From the NCBI RefSeq assembly GCF_020382885.2, contig NC_058502.1, forward strand, positions 5,186,001 to 5,250,000: a stretch of 64,000 nt of DNA, given 5' to 3'. The notes beneath the pieces were generated by a model. It made no database searches and was not told where the DNA came from. It saw only the letters and a program-made list of their open reading frames with translations. The DNA comes from Scatophagus argus (taxonomy: Eukaryota > Chordata > Actinopteri > Scatophagidae). How positions within the stretch are numbered: the stretch's first letter is position 1; the number at the start of each line of letters is the position of its first letter. The position numbers and the translations under genes were made by a program. Shown piece after piece: positions 1 through 14,489 of this stretch.

Positions 1-201
1 ATTTCACAGCTCGTCAGTAAATCGTTTGCTCTTTTAACATCAGAAAACAGTGAAAGATTACAATATCATAGAGAATAAGGTAACGGGATCTTGTTTTATC
101 TGTCGAACAATCTGCAACCCCAAAACTTAAAAATATTAGACCATGAAAGACAGTGAATTCTCACATGGAACTTTTGTGTATGTGTGTGTGTGTTTTCACA
201 G

Positions 202-3200
202 TGACGGCCGATCAGTTGTGGAAAGGTGTGTTGGCAGAGACGGGCCCTGGAGTCAGGAAGGGCAGAGGAAAGAGAATGAAACGCAAACTTAGGAGGGATC
301 TGAACCGAGGACAGAAGATCGGAGAAGGTGAGACATCATCTGTCACTGCCCCTCTGGGGAGAGAAATTACCCGTCATTCGCTCAACCCGTCGTCATGTTT
401 TCACTTTTGTTTTTAGAGGATCTGTCAGTCTTCATTCAGTCTCAGTGTCTGTGGCACAGTCTCATCAGCTTGTATCTTCTCTCCCTTGTTTTCACTTTAA
501 CGAAATAACAATACATTATCGCCTGTAGACTCTTCAAATTCAATCTGTGGTAGATTATCCTTCCATCCATGTACTATCTCTGTTTATACATTGTTTGTTA
601 CTTTCTGAGATCTCCATACACAAAGAGACAAAGATTGGAAAAATTAGTCATGCTATATATTTTCTTCTCTTGCAAGTCCTTTTCTCTTGTCTTCCCCATT
701 TCCTTGATTGTTTGCTTTTTTTCTCTCTCTGTTGTGTGTTATTAACCCACAGGTCGCGGTGGTTTTCTGTGGCCTGGTCTTAACTCTCCTTTGAGGAAAG
801 ATGGAGCTCTGCTGAACATTGGTCAAAGAAGTGAGACTGAGCAGCAGGAGGTGCAGGCTGAACTAGGTACAGAGGCACACACTTCATGCAGTCATAGAAA
901 ATGAACATAAGTGATAAATAACATACCAGTGCACTTACTGTTACCCTGTTTTTGCAAATCTCTATCAATGTAGGAACACAGCCAGTCATTTTGTTTTTGC
1001 TGCTATCATAAGTGGAATTTGGAGAACAAAGCTGCTCAGTTGCCTTTTAAAACAGGAAGAGACCTTTTGTTTTTTGAGTGTGTCTAGTACTTGTAGATGA
1101 CTAAAAGACAGATTGGTCAGTGGAAACATTTTTTGCTCTCTGAGCAGTTATTGTACTGAAAAAGAGTCTTTTCAAGAGCCATCAGGAAGCAGTGGGAGAG
1201 AGAGATCGTGTTGAGGGCAGTTCCTTTCTCAAAAAGCAATTGCAAAACTGATTTATTTTATTTTTTTTAAATCCAGCATTTTTTATTTTCATGTATACTG
1301 GCCTTAAGCCTTCTTCCTTCCTGCCATTACTGGCACATTGCTGCACATCTTGGCCGGTAATGAGCACCGACAAAACTGTGTCTCACTCATGGAAAAACGA
1401 CTCCAGAGCACGAGGAGAAGTCAAAAACTCCACTGGGAACGTTTAATTTTCAGAAAGAGAAGCCCCATCAGCAGAAGCTGGCAGCTGGCCTCTACTCATT
1501 TGTTAACAGTAATGACACAGTTAATTCGACAGTGGCAAATAGCACTTCTTGTTAACCTGAATCAAGCTGTGCTCTTTGAAGGTCGCTGTGGTCTCCGTAT
1601 GTTCTCCAGGCTGCAGCGCTGAGTTTGTTGGTTGTGTCTTTCTGCAGTGCGTCAGAGGGACGAGTGGGAGAGGAGGAGGAAGATAAAGACGAAGAGGGAA
1701 AGAGGATGGACGGGGAGCTCGTGGGGAGGTGTGAGACTCGGCCCCCCTGACCCTGGACCCAACGGAGGTGAACACTCGCACAGTGTAAAAACGTGATCTG
1801 TGTGTGTGTGGCTGTATTGATGGAAAACAAAGATATGGATGAAGGAATAAAAGATTAAATCAGGGAATGGGCTGCTCTGAGTGTGTTTGTGGGAGAGAAA
1901 GAGAGGCCAGTATGGTGGCCCATGAGGACTGATGAAGATGAGAATGTGACCAATGCGTCAAGTGGGACAGTTTCCTAATTTAGAAAAACATCTCACTTTC
2001 TCTCTTTTCTTGATGCATGGCTTTCTTTTTCTTTTCTCTCTCTGTTTCCATCTTGTTCGGCAGTCCCCTGTGTCAAATCTGCCCTCGTCTGTTTTCTCTC
2101 TCTGGTCGTTCTTTTCTTTTCCATTCCTTTTTCCATTCTCTCCTACCATCTGTCAACCTCTTTTTCCTCACCTCCACGCCTACTCCATCTCTTTCCATCT
2201 CATCTATTTCTCTTACCTCCCAAACGTTCTTGTCTTTTTGTTAGTCTGTACTTAGGAACCTTAATCACTTTACTTTTCCTCTGCCGTATTGTTCAATGCG
2301 CCTCTTTGTCTTGTCTTCACTGTAGAACAATAAGTGAGTCTGAAGATATAGTTTTGTGTACTAAGATGGTGTGTGTTGTCAGGAACCAGTCACAGTGACA
2401 TTCATGGCAATTTTTATTTTCCTTTGTTATCCTGCATTCATCACCTTGCAACCGAGTTAAACTAAGTATTCAGATTAACTTCAGACTGAAGACAGAGACA
2501 ACAAATCTTTTATTTTGAAGGCCAGAGGTCTGCCCTGACTTTATTATATTTCCCCTGAACAGTTTGTCAGTATATCTGCTTTGTGTTTGTGCTTTGATCT
2601 TTGTTTTTAGTTGACTCTCAGATGTATAACAAATTGCACTTTGGGGACAATACAGACATACAGCAATTTAATTCTTTTAGGCTTCAGTGAAGACATACAA
2701 ATGATCGCCATCTCCTCAGTCTCCTGCAGCAGCAGGCTTTATATCAGAACTTTAGTTTGAAGGTTGAATGTAAGGTTTTCATTACAATCCTTGAGGAGTA
2801 CAGGTGGGATAAAATCCACCTGACTGGCTGACAGAGCTGCTTTCCTCCTGCTCCCAGCCTTGTTACATGTTAGTGTTGCTTTGGTCTTTGCTGTTGTCTT
2901 TGCTGAGTTAAAGACTGACAGTGGACGAGACTCTGTTGTCTCAGAGCACTTTTTTTGTTTGTTTCTTTCGCGTCCTCCTTTCTTATGTTGTGTTCATATT
3001 CCCTTTCGTGTCACCAATCTAACAAGCTCCCACCCTGGAAACGCGATCGCGCTTTCTCTCTCCTTCATGTTCAGACACTTTGTTTTACACACAGTCTGTC
3101 GCTGTCACACACATACACACTGGGCCCGGTGAATGTGATGTTTAGAGAGCTGTAACTAGGTTGCTTCTCTCTGATCAGGTTTAGTTTCTTGCAGATGGTG

Positions 3201-4879
3201 AGCTAATGTCCCAGCTGAGAGGTGGTTGTGTGTGTGTGTGTGTGTGTGTTTTGTTTCTCTTCTGAGCCTTTGAGTCAGCGCTCCTTTGTTTGCTGTTAAT
3301 TGGTTAGAAGTGAACAGGCTGCTGTTGGGAGAGTAACATCCTTCAGAGGTCACTGACAATGAAAAGTGTCAACTCGTTACACGGCTGCAAGGCCTTCTGG
3401 GTATTTGTTACGCTAGCAGGAGCCTGGTTTAATCTGTTTACAGTGTCCGGGTGTGTGTGCGCGCATGCCTGTGTTTGTGCGTGAAATCTTTTTTTTTTTT
3501 TTTTTTTTAATCTTTCCTTCTTTCCCCGTCTTTCCACAGAAACCTATGAGGACTTTGATTCTCGTGTCATTGAGGTGAGTGTGTCTCTCTCTCTCTGCTG
3601 GCTAAATGAACCACACACTGGCACAAACACAGCATCAGGGCCTCGACGGCGGACGGCTAACCATGCTAACAAGAACAATGACTGTTTTAAATATGGAAAA
3701 ATGGATATGAACAATCAAGACGACATTCAGTGTTGGATTTATGGGTTTATTTTAGAAAAAGACGCTGCGTTCAGGGCTGGATTACAGAAATTCTAAAGCT
3801 GAAGCTTGCTTATTAGCGAAAGGCGTTTCATTTGGACCTTGTAGAAACTGACCCACCGTGTTTATTTTAACTTTGATTTCTTGTTATGTGTTCATTCATT
3901 CTGTTATACGTTTCCTAATCACTCAAGTTTATTACTTTTCACTGAATGACCTTGAAGACAACACGTAGAACTGGAAGCTACATTGAAAGCAGCTTAAAAA
4001 TATTAAGAAAAGTTTATTTTTAATTCTGAAATCAAATTCGTTTAGATAAAATTGATTAGTTTTCTTTTGAAAGGCAAAATGAGAATTTTTTTTTTTTCGG
4101 GAGGGGGTCATCATCTAATGAAGTCTGTGCAGCCTGGTAGCCAGCACTGTGCAGACCGTTGCCGGGTCGCAGCTGGCCATTCAGAATAACCACTCTGACT
4201 AAATCTGACTGTGGAGAATAATGATGCAGAAAGCCTCAAAGGGGGAAACAGTTTTCAGGAAACTCCAAGTGGTGGAAAATGCAGTGTGGCGTGTACACAT
4301 GGATGGTGTTGGAGGCAAATTTGCTGAGCAAGGGTGGCTAGCGTTTGAGCATTACATTTTGTGTCATTTTACGGCTGCACTGTGGGGAGATAAGATACTT
4401 ATTAAAATGTTAAGTTGACCTGCATTTTTAGTGCTTCCTGAGGCCAGAGAGAGTAAGTCCCATTGGCATCTGTGTTTGATACATAGCGAGTAAAAATCTT
4501 TCATCAGCCATGAAGCAGTGGTGGCAAAAATGAAGTGCCTTCATTTTGGCTAAAATTTAGCTGTGAAATCACATAAATCACATTATTATGTTTACTAAAA
4601 TATAGACGTTCAACTTATAATGATGTTGCTACAAACTAAAACTCTGTGGCCGAGCAGTTGAACCAGCAACCATCCAGCAAGTTGAGCCCACAGCCACAAC
4701 ACGCTAAAAAAGATTTCTTACAAATCTGCTTTGTGTGTGTGTGTGTGTGTGTTTGAGATAAGATAAGCTGTATGGACAGACTCAGTTCATTTAGATTCTC
4801 TTTCTGTCGTACTGCGTTTTACCTTAATGCAATTAGCACTAATGGACCCTACTAAACTAATGGGGGCATTGCAACAAGG

Positions 4880-4921
<42 letters not shown>

Positions 4922-7890
4922 ATACACATACACATATACTTACATATACATACACACACGTGCACACACAGGAGTTCAATGCAGGAAGACCCAAATACCC
5001 CCTCCTCCCCTCCTCTCCGGAATGTATTCATACACACACATCATCAGATTGTGTGTGTCACATTAATAGTCTTCCCCAGCCCTTCTGCCTGCATAATTAA
5101 GAGTGGTGTCACAGACATTAGGCTTCCCCCTGGAAACTGACGGACGCTTTTATGGTGCCATCTCCCTCTATAAATACATTCTGTGTGTTTGTGTGTGTGT
5201 GTGTGCCACTATAAATTCAAGCCTAATGAAATGAAAAAGGCTTACTGGAATAAAAGGCTTGTCTCCCAAGGACGATGACGCTGGCATGCCATTAGTGAGC
5301 ACATCCACCACAGGGAGGGAGGAAGGGAGGGTGACAGACAGACCAGGAAGAGAAAGTGAGAGGAGGAGGGTGAGAAAAAGTTGTTAGAGTGAGTTATGAA
5401 GTCAGGAGCTGAAAAAAAAAAATTGGATAAAGGTGAAGAGTTTGAGGAAAAACTGATGCAGTTTGTTACGTCTCATCACCAATAATGACCTTTTAACTGC
5501 TTTAATGATATTTATTAAATCATCAAAATATAAGCATATTCAAAATATAAACTATACTAATGAACCCACAGAGAAGCAGCTCCCCTCAGCTCTATAGAGT
5601 TTTTTAGCCTCTTGGAGGAAACGGTTTTGGTTGTACAGCCTGATATTTGACAGCTGTGGTTCGGTGTCTCCTCTCTTATCAGAAGTGTTTACAGCAGCAG
5701 GCAGCTGTTGTGATAAAGCTCTAACAAACCCAAATGTACAAAGTGTACTTATCCCGATCAGCAGCACACAGCAGGAAAGAAAAAGCTTTTGAACAGAGTG
5801 GAGCATTTAGCAACTAAAGAGTTTGATATTTCCCTCAGGAGTTGGTGGAGACCAAAATGGAAAAACAAGCCTTTCCTACAATGTTAGACTTCATAAGGTA
5901 AAAATATGCTTTTGTCCCGTTGTGCTGCCCCCAAACAGTAGAAACGATTTGTGCAGATTTAAGGCGAGCTGTGCGAGGACACAAAAGAGTAGAATGCAAC
6001 CTAAAAAATGTACATCAGGTCGAAATAGGCACATTCTCAGTAATAGCTGCATTTAACTGTACCTTTTAAAGAGATGAAAGAGAGAGCGAGGGATGAACCG
6101 AGAGCAGAAGTAACGGAGAAGAAAGAGAATGAGACGGGGAGAATAGTGATGTTCATGGCCTCTCTCCAGGTACAGCAGCCACTTGGACAGGACTCAGTGG
6201 TTTCATTAACGGAGATGGGGCGTTGTCAGTGTCAGTTTGCGTGGGTTTTAGCTTCTCTTTTTCTTTTTTTCTTTTTTTTTCCCTCTCGCTGAAGACAACA
6301 ACCTTGAAAGTTTTGTTGAAGGTAAACAGACAGCAGGCTGGATGAGAGCAGCTTTGCGAGAACTTTCAATTGGATTAAATTTTGTGATTCAACAACAAAG
6401 TGCAGCTCACAGAAGCGCATGCAAAAGTTAATTTCTAAAGTGAAGCTTACATTAAAAAACTAAATGACACGCAGATGATACGCACTTTAGTTTACAGTTG
6501 AGATGTTTCTAATTAAAGGAGTTGGTTTTAAATGGCTGACAAACGCAGCAGTTTCAAATGAATGTGAGAAATCTAATCTGATTTTGTGTGTGATTAAGAC
6601 ACTTGTAATTCATTTAACTTTTTCCATGTAGATCGTATACCATATGGGAAAAGTTAAATCATAAAGCCCAGCTGAATTTTCTCTTATTTACACACACACA
6701 CACTTAGCATGATTGGTTTGTGCTTTCCTGAGCCAACTTGATGATTGTTTTTCTGCTCAGTGGTCATAATGGTGCATTGGTACAGAAATGTGTTCTCACT
6801 CTCACTCTGATTTAAATACAGTGACAGCAGGTCAGTGAGCAAACTCTGTCTGTAAGGTCCAAAATCCGGATTCTGACTGTTTGACAGCGAACTCAATCTT
6901 ATAATGAATTTTTAGCCAAAGTCTTGAAATGAGCTAATAAAACGTGATCCAACTCCCATTGCAGGTTTGCAGAAGTTCAATTCTCACTGTTTGCTAACAA
7001 ATTATTTTCTTCTGCAAATGGGTCTATAGAGTGAACAGCAGTTGCATTTCCATTCCTCGGTTTCTCTGTGCATTTCATTTATTTTGTGGATAAGTTAGTG
7101 TGTCAATGAAAGGGTCTGTCTGGGTCTGTAGAAACCTGAGACAAGATTAAATTGATGTAATTTATGTCATCAGATATTAATAGATAATAATTCTACAACA
7201 AGGATTTGTCCTCTGTTTGTCCACCATATGGAAAAATGTTTTCCATGAGTAAATATACACTATTAAGCATTAAGAATACTGTAAGGAGACAAGATGTCAA
7301 TTTAGCATCCAAGTTACAGTCAGAGAAGAGTGTAGCGTCGGCGGAGGTTTGTGTTCTCACAGCGCCTTCTGCTTCCATGTGGTGAAAACTCCTCCCCTGC
7401 AATGCAGCGTGGAGACAGATACAGAAAGGGAGACATGCAGCGACAGATTGAGAAACTAAGAGATGAAAAACAGAAGTGAGAGTGAGCTAGAAGCATCCTC
7501 CCACCGCCGTGCTGTCGCTCATCCGGCGGAGGAGCAACTCGGCTCGTGTGCTCCGCCTTGCACACCCTGCCAAAAAGTGCTGCATCTTCACCAAAACTGA
7601 ATGAACATGAAGCAGAAAAGCCAAACGTCACTGGACGGTTTTACACACACGTAGATATTGGCTGGAAGCCGCGCCACGTCGCATTAAAACATGAGAATTA
7701 TGTTGAGTTTTGATTTACAAAAACAGTGTTTGATATCCCATCTGGTCCAGATCTTTGCAGAGTTTCTTCGTCTCCAACTGCACGAGTGCAAATGTTCACA
7801 TGTTTTGTTTTTAAAGCTACAAAAGCAGTAATTACTGTATGACTGTATGCAAGGTGAGAAAGGTGAGAAAATGTGTCAAGTATGTGGAAG

Positions 7891-7928
<38 letters not shown>

Positions 7929-10900
7929 GCAGGCTCATATTTTCAACATTTTGGTGTTTGCTGATGCCCTGACCCCAATCCTTGTGCTGCGGCCCTGCAG
8001 TCAAATTATAAATCGTTTACTGAAATGTGTGTTACATAACCAGCAGAGCTGAAGGCAGAACTTGACTTTGAAGTTGCCTCAGCCGAGACTCCACACTCTT
8101 CTGTCACTTACGCTCTCTGACGGGCACGAAAGCATCGAGGTGAAGGGTTTTTTTAAGTGCCAGAAAAGGAGGCCGCTGGTGGTCCACACAAAAGCTGCCC
8201 AAAGCAAAGCGTGACGCACAGGAAACGCACACACAGCTCACCTGGATTTCAAGGATGTTGGAGGCTCTTGCAGCTCCAGTGTGTTTTATTTACTTACTGA
8301 CTCACACACTGCTCAGCTTGTTGTCAGTCAGTTCCAGCACTTTGGTTCAGTAAACCGAGAATTCACAAACCATTACAGCCTCAGCTGCTTCATGTCTGCT
8401 GGATGTGTGAAGAAACAGTCATTGGTATTGATGTTAGCCATAACATAATAATAATGTGTACATTTTTGGCTTATTCTGCCCCCAAGTGGCCAAAAAGTCG
8501 CAACTGTAAATATAAAATGATACAGTAGTTACAATAGTCTTGAATGCTTAAAATAATGATAAAATTAGTTTTACATTATGTATGGCATAAAAATATCTTC
8601 TAATCAGTGCTCTAATTATCATAATTAACTCGGCTTAATTAGCTCATTGGTAGAACTGGACGGTTTTATTTATCATAGTGATGTTCAGCAGAACTGCTCG
8701 CTCTCGCCGCGTGCGTGTGTGTGTGTGCGTGCACGTGCGCACGCACTTTACTGTTTTTTTTGAGGATCAGCCGTTTGTCCATATGTTATCAACACACTGC
8801 ATACACACATTTTATTCACACGCTATGTGTTTTTAGAATTTTTTTTCCTGTCTTTGATTATCCCTCCGTTTCTGTTTTCTCTTTGTGTATTCTGCTGCAC
8901 ACCTTCATCATCCTCTTCATCATTTTCTGATCAAAACAATTTAAAGTCTGAAGAGGCAATGAATCCTTTTTTCTTTTCCTTTTCTCTCATTTCTCTTTCC
9001 CTCTACCCTTCTTCTCTTGTGCTTTTCCCTCTCCTCCTCCATCTCCACTCCAGTTGTCCACCTTTCTTCTGCCTTCTTTCCTCTCTGCGTCTGTGTTCTC
9101 AGCTGCTCTTACATTTGACCTTTTCCCAGTCTGTCTGTCTGTCTGTCTCTCCTCTCCACTCTCACTCTCCTCCTCTTTCCTCCTGTTTTTTCATCTCTTA
9201 CCTTCTCTCCACTCTGGTCCTCCTTTTCTTTCTCCTGGTTTTGGTGCATCAACGCTGCCCCCTGCTGTCTCTAAAGTCATATTGCAGAGAGTTAGTCAGC
9301 TTATATGGTTCCACGAAGAACGATGGCGCAGTGACTAAAGTTTAGTAGAATAAATGACTGTTATGCTCTCTACATTTTGAGCCAACAAATAAGCATTTTT
9401 CTGTGTTTACTTCTGTTTTTAGCGAGTTTTTCCTTTGTCAGGTGAAACATTCAAATTGCATCAAATGACAGATGGTCCCTCTGATTGGCTGATAAATTGG
9501 TCTGATGAGTTGACCCCTCTGTACAATTGCAAAGGCTCTTAAAGACTATATATTAGTTATAATACCTGACTGTGATTACATTCAGAGCATATGAATTAAA
9601 ACAGACCCACAGCAGCATATCTCACTCACACGATGGCCTAGCTGAGCCTCCTAACAGTCCTGTTGGGTGATTAGCATCGTTTGGTGTTTGTTTTGCAGGT
9701 GAAGAGTGTGTCCCACATGACAGCCAAGGAAGGCAGGTCGAGGACCATCAGCTGCCTTGTCGCCGTGGGAAACGGCAAAGGAACCGCAGGTTCGGCAAAA
9801 GTTAAAACAGCTTTAAATTTATACACATTATTCGTATATAAAAATGACTTTTGACAGTTTGGGAATTTTTGCAAAAGCTGAAAAATACCTTCCCAGCTTC
9901 TGTAGAGTTTCAGAAATTGCATAAGATGGTTTTGACAGTTTTCAGTGTCTTTAAAAATGAGTCGAAAAAGTGCTGTGGGAAGCTCTTAACAGACTTCTGA
10001 GACTCACCTGCCTTCAACCTTTTATTACAGATGCTGCTTTACTTCAGATGCCACCAGTGTTCATGTAGTTTTAAAATCAGAAATATTAATTGAAAATATT
10101 TTTAACAATCAAACCTTGGCAGCATCGCCAATAAATAACAGCCTGAAGTTTTCCTAAGCTGTTTTTTTAACTGACACACGGAGCTCAGTGTTCTGCACTG
10201 TACACTGTGAGATGTTTCAAAACTGACTCCCCTTCCCTCCACCAGGCTTTGCACTGGGAAAAGCAGCTGACAGAAACATAGCTCTGAGGAAGGTAAGACC
10301 TTTCAATCCAAGTAAAATCATCATTAAGTCATTCTGTGTTGATATGTGGAATCTACACCGAAAATATTCACCTGTCTGTGATTTACTTTTCTGTGATTAC
10401 TTACATAGATCTTCATCGCACAATTAATAAAACTCACTTGATGTAATTGACAGCCAGAGCAAACTTCCCAAACTGAAATGCTTATTGTAATAACAAAATG
10501 CCAGCGTTCTGTATGTGTGATTGTGTGTGTTTACATAACTGTGATCTGCAGGCCAAGAACAGAGCCATCCAGTACTTGTTCTACGTAGAACGATACAACG
10601 ACCACACCAGTAAGTGAGAGAGTGTTGCATCACCTCATCTCCTCATTTCACTCCTACAAAGCAGGAAGGGACACGAGTGTTTTCTGTTAACAATATCCCC
10701 AATGTCTCTGGACATGGAATCATGGGACTAATGTTGATAATGTAACAGTCCTATAAGTTTATTTAATAGCAACCAAATTTAATCGCTTCATCTTTGTTTC
10801 TGATAAATCACATTTTGTCAGACAGGAAGACATTATGATCCATTTTCTACTCTGTAATCTACCCGTCACAGTTTTGGGCTCAGTGATTGGATGATTTTTG

Positions 10901-12109
10901 ATTGGAACTCATAGTCGACTTCTCTTCTTTCATTTTTATGTACACTCTTTCACCTTTGTTGCAAATTCTCAGATATTTCCTTTTTTTACCTGAAAGAGCT
11001 TCTCCCACTTCGCAGCTCTATTACATCCACTCCTCTGGTTTCCCTCTCCTCTTCCTCTCCTTCATCTCTTCAGCTCCTCGTGGCCGTCCTCCACCAATCC
11101 CTCAGTCTGCTGTCCTCTCGTATCACCTGCTTGTTCTTTTGCAGGAATCATAATTTTGAGAATGGATTTGTGAAGGAAGATATCAGGGTTAAAATGCACC
11201 CTTCCTACTTTCTTATTGTAAAATGCCATTTGGCTGCCTCTGCTGCTGCTGGAGAGCAAAGCCAGGAAGATTAATATGTGTGAGTCATCAGCCGCCAGAG
11301 GAGAAAGTTAGCTTCCTGCTTTGGCCCGAGACCAGATGAAAAATGTTTCTCTGTGTGTGTGAGAGGGAGAGAGTTTGAACTCAAAGCTATGGTTTATTTA
11401 TTTGGTATAAAAATAAATAAATAAATAGTCAAATCCTTCCACTTGCCATCTCTTACCATGCGACCATCTGCAACCTGTCTGGACCGTCATGTGATTGGTT
11501 GTTTGTCTGCCTCCAGATCATTTTTGTCATCATGACTCCTCTGTGAACGTTGCTGCTCGCTCACTCACCGACGGCTGCGAACTTGTACGATTTTGAACCC
11601 ATCTGTTTGTTTGACACTCAATCAGATATCTTGAGTTAAGTTGAAATCCAGAGGCCAGTTTGCCTGCAGGACCGTCATCAGTCAGGCTTTGGTGGCTGCC
11701 GAATTCTGGGATTTCCTCCAGGAAGATGCTCATCAGTTTTTCTGTATCATTAGTGAGGCTGCGGGTTTGTAAGATTATTCACAACTGGCAGATGTTTTAA
11801 CTCCACTGGCCTTCACCAGTATTCCTTCTCTCCCGGGACCAGGATTACTTAGTGAATATTCATGTGGCTCCGGTGTTCATTAGAAATAAATGAACAATAC
11901 AAAGCCAGAATGAATCTGAATAAATCTGAATGTTCCATTGAGCTCAGTTGGTTCTGTTTCCACCGTTGCTGGAAGTGTTAGAGTTGATTGTGATTTTCTG
12001 TGTCAGGGAGGATCTGCTTTGACTTTTTCGCTGTTTGGATCTGTGAGTCACACAAAAGACTCTTCCAAATGAACCTGGACCTCCTGCAGCCACAGCAAAT
12101 GTTCAGTTC

Positions 12110-12157
<48 letters not shown>

Positions 12158-13874
12158 GGACATTTAGTTTTACATTTCAGATAACTCTTCGCAACACGAT
12201 CTGTTCTTTGAGCACCAAATGTTCTTTTACTGCTTCAGATCCATAACTCTTTTGCTGTGTTGTTGGTGCAGCATCCAAGTACAGAACCCAATTCATTAAG
12301 TATATTAAATTCTAACTGGATGTCTCGAGGACGCAGGGACTGCAGCCAGAGGTGTTGTGATACAAGAACGACATTTTAGCCTCAAGCTCTGGACTTGTAC
12401 AGTTTCCTCAGGCGTCAGTCAGCGGCACACAGCTCCCACTCAGGGACTGAGTGTCTGCATAACTTATTAGCCACAGCTGCTGCGGTGAGCAGGAGACGCT
12501 GGCATGTGAAGGGACATCTGGTGGGCAGGCAGAGGGAGGACAGGGGAAAACATGCAAAACAAAACATAAGCACCTTCGCTCGGAAATGGCACAAAATGTG
12601 ACGATAATGATACTTGTTGGAATAATTTTGTCTGATTAGTTTGCACCAGTCCGGCTGTTCTGTTTGTTCTCTCTTGGTTTACATCCTGTGAGTGTAATTT
12701 GGTCCTTTCTTTTTTTCCCGTCCAACAGTTTTTCATGACATTGAGTCCAAGTTCAAGAGAACAACGCTCCACATGAAGAAACAAACCGAAGGTGTGTCTC
12801 AGTTTTTTGTAAGCTTTAGTCGGTTAAAAGTTAAGCTTAGTGTTGAGGGAAAACGATTTTTTTCCACATAATTTCCAGAAGCTTCCTGGAAAGAAATTTG
12901 GTACAAATTCCGTAGAAAAAGAGGAAGACACAAGGAAAAAACCCTCAGTTAAATACTCTTTCATGATTTTTGTCTCAGTGTATTCTTATTCATTTATATT
13001 ATGTCTAATATTGAGTTGCATGGTTTCACATTTTGCATGTTGACCTGCAGAGCCTCAACTACCGTAATAAAATCTTCAGGTTACATGTGCTGTTGATAAT
13101 AATTAATTGGAAAGGAGCTCTCCTTAGGAAACTTTGAAAATTATTTCAAAATTACAGTCAGCTGCAGCTGTTGATAATCTCTGCTTTTGTGTGCAAAGTT
13201 TCTAGATAATTTACTAAATCATACTATCTGTGAATAAAAGACTCAGTATCGTCCATCCGCAGTGCTCCATCATGGTGCTTGTATTTGTACTTGATTGTCT
13301 CTGTCTGTCTGCAGGTTATGGTCTGCGCTGCCATCGCGCTGTCATCACTCTGTGCAGGCTCATCGGCATAAAGGACATGTACTGCAAAGTGGAAGGATCC
13401 ATCAATATGCTCAACATCACCAGGGCCTTCTTCAAAGGATTAGCCAATCAGGTGAGGTCATTTCAGCACAGTGGGAGGCGAGAGAACCTGCTTCTGGAAA
13501 TACACTTCTCTCTCTCTCTCTTTCGCTCTCTCTTCAACACTTTGGAAAAACTCAAAAGTGTTAGAAGAATCCAAAAGTTGTCCTGCTGAGTCTGGAGCCT
13601 CAGTAACATCTCTCTTCCTCCTCACCAATTTTCTTCTCCCACCCTGCAGGAAACTCACCAGATGCTGGCCGACAAAAAGCAGCTCCACGTTGTCGAGTTT
13701 CGGTCGCAGCAAGGTCCTCTGCCTACAGTGGTGGCGAGTCCTAAAGATGGGGCGCGAACTGACCCGGAGCCCGAAGACGAGATCCCCAACACCCGTCTAA
13801 ACTGGCGTGAAGTACGTTCTGCCCAGGGACTGAAACGCTCAGCCTGGGCAGACGTCAAACGCACCGTCTGGTAG
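202..13874 (+). CDS. mrps5: Mitochondrial ribosomal protein S5 (uS5m), 3' ten exons, partial
   Basis: Encodes uS5m, a protein of the mitochondrial small ribosomal subunit that contacts rRNA near the decoding and mRNA-entry region. Ten exons join in phase with GT/AG junctions: 202-327, 753-866, 1648-1767, 3540-3574, 9699-9789, 10246-10292, 10552-10609, 12729-12791, 13315-13451, 13650-13874 (TAG). They give 337 residues matching remembered vertebrate MRPS5 from its LTADxLWKG segment (about residue 93 of 430) to the C terminus, so the mitochondrial targeting segment lies left of the window. Visible landmarks are the basic patch [42 protein letters not shown], the S5 N-terminal RNA-binding fold from the exon at 9699 ([20 protein letters not shown]) and the C-terminal S5 domain in the exon at 13315 ([20 protein letters not shown]). 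No frameshift or premature stop is seen. Identity is secure; exon edges are judged by eye. Confidence 0.96.
3575..9698 (+). other. Large mrps5 intron (after the 3540-3574 exon)
   Basis: A 6.1 kb intron with no convincing exon on either strand. It holds a (CA)18-led compound repeat with TACA units (4881-4970), (TG)n at 5189-5206 and 7895-7925, an alternating purine-pyrimidine tract (8708-8746), and a pyrimidine-rich block (about 8960-9240) that produces long but low-complexity open frames. CTCF-like 14-mers occur at 8476-8489 and around 9255. The preceding intron (1768-3539) has a similar T/C-rich block at about 1990-2250 and a T-run just before its 3' splice site. The intron at 10610-12728 carries (GT)22 at 12112-12156. 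Confidence 0.7.
4881..4970. repeat. Compound CA / TACA microsatellite
   Basis: About 18 CA units run into CATA/TACA variants and end in ACACACGTGCACACACA. It sits in the large mrps5 intron. Confidence 0.95.
12112..12156. repeat. (GT)22 microsatellite
   Basis: An uninterrupted dinucleotide tract in the mrps5 intron before the 12729 exon. Being pure and long, it is probably polymorphic. Confidence 0.97.
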
Positions 13875-14194
13875 TGTGGGAACTGTTAGATGACTGGACT
13901 GAAAGAGGCCGGGAGTGCTCAGACTTCTGGCTTTGATAAGAGAAGCTGATAATATATGCGAACAATATCATTTGTTTCTCAAACAGAATATTACTTTTTG
14001 TTAATAAGGTCCACATCAGTGCATTGTGATTGTTTTTTTTCTTTTTCAGCTGAGGACATTTGAAAAGAAACCTCCAGATATACCCACTAAAGGACGCAAA
14101 ATTGAAATGTTTAAGTCATAACTTTAGAAAAACAAAAACTATTGTTTGTCCATCCACATGGAAAAGTTTCAAAACTCACAGTATGTAGTCGTGA

Positions 14195-14200
14195 AATAAA
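14195..14200 (+). promoter_or_regulatory. Poly(A) signal of mrps5
   Basis: AATAAA lies 321 nt past the mrps5 stop codon, at the end of an ordinary A/T-rich 3' UTR (13875 to about 14220). A second AATAAA near 14253 could serve as an alternative. Confidence 0.65.
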
Positions 14201-14489
14201 GTACAGATCTGTAAAAACATTCCGTCACTGAACGTGTGTTGCATCTAGAAACTAATAAACTTTATTTCAGTTACACCAAAGTGATCTTCCCCGATCAGAT
14301 GTCCTTCACGCTGTCCACAGTTTGTCCTCATTTTAGCCCATTAACTAGTTAACAAAATAAATGAATATAAACACGCTTTACATGCAAAGACTTTTGTGTT
14401 ACCACTTGATTTCTTGGTTTTCACAATTTCTTACTAATCTGTTAACTATGTGTCTGCAGATGGGCTGAAAAGATCAAAATACCCCATAT

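Noticed and set aside
8827-9345. 172-codon open frame in an mrps5 intron
   Set aside because: Ser/Leu/Phe/Pro-rich translation of a pyrimidine tract; no domain and no splice or start context.
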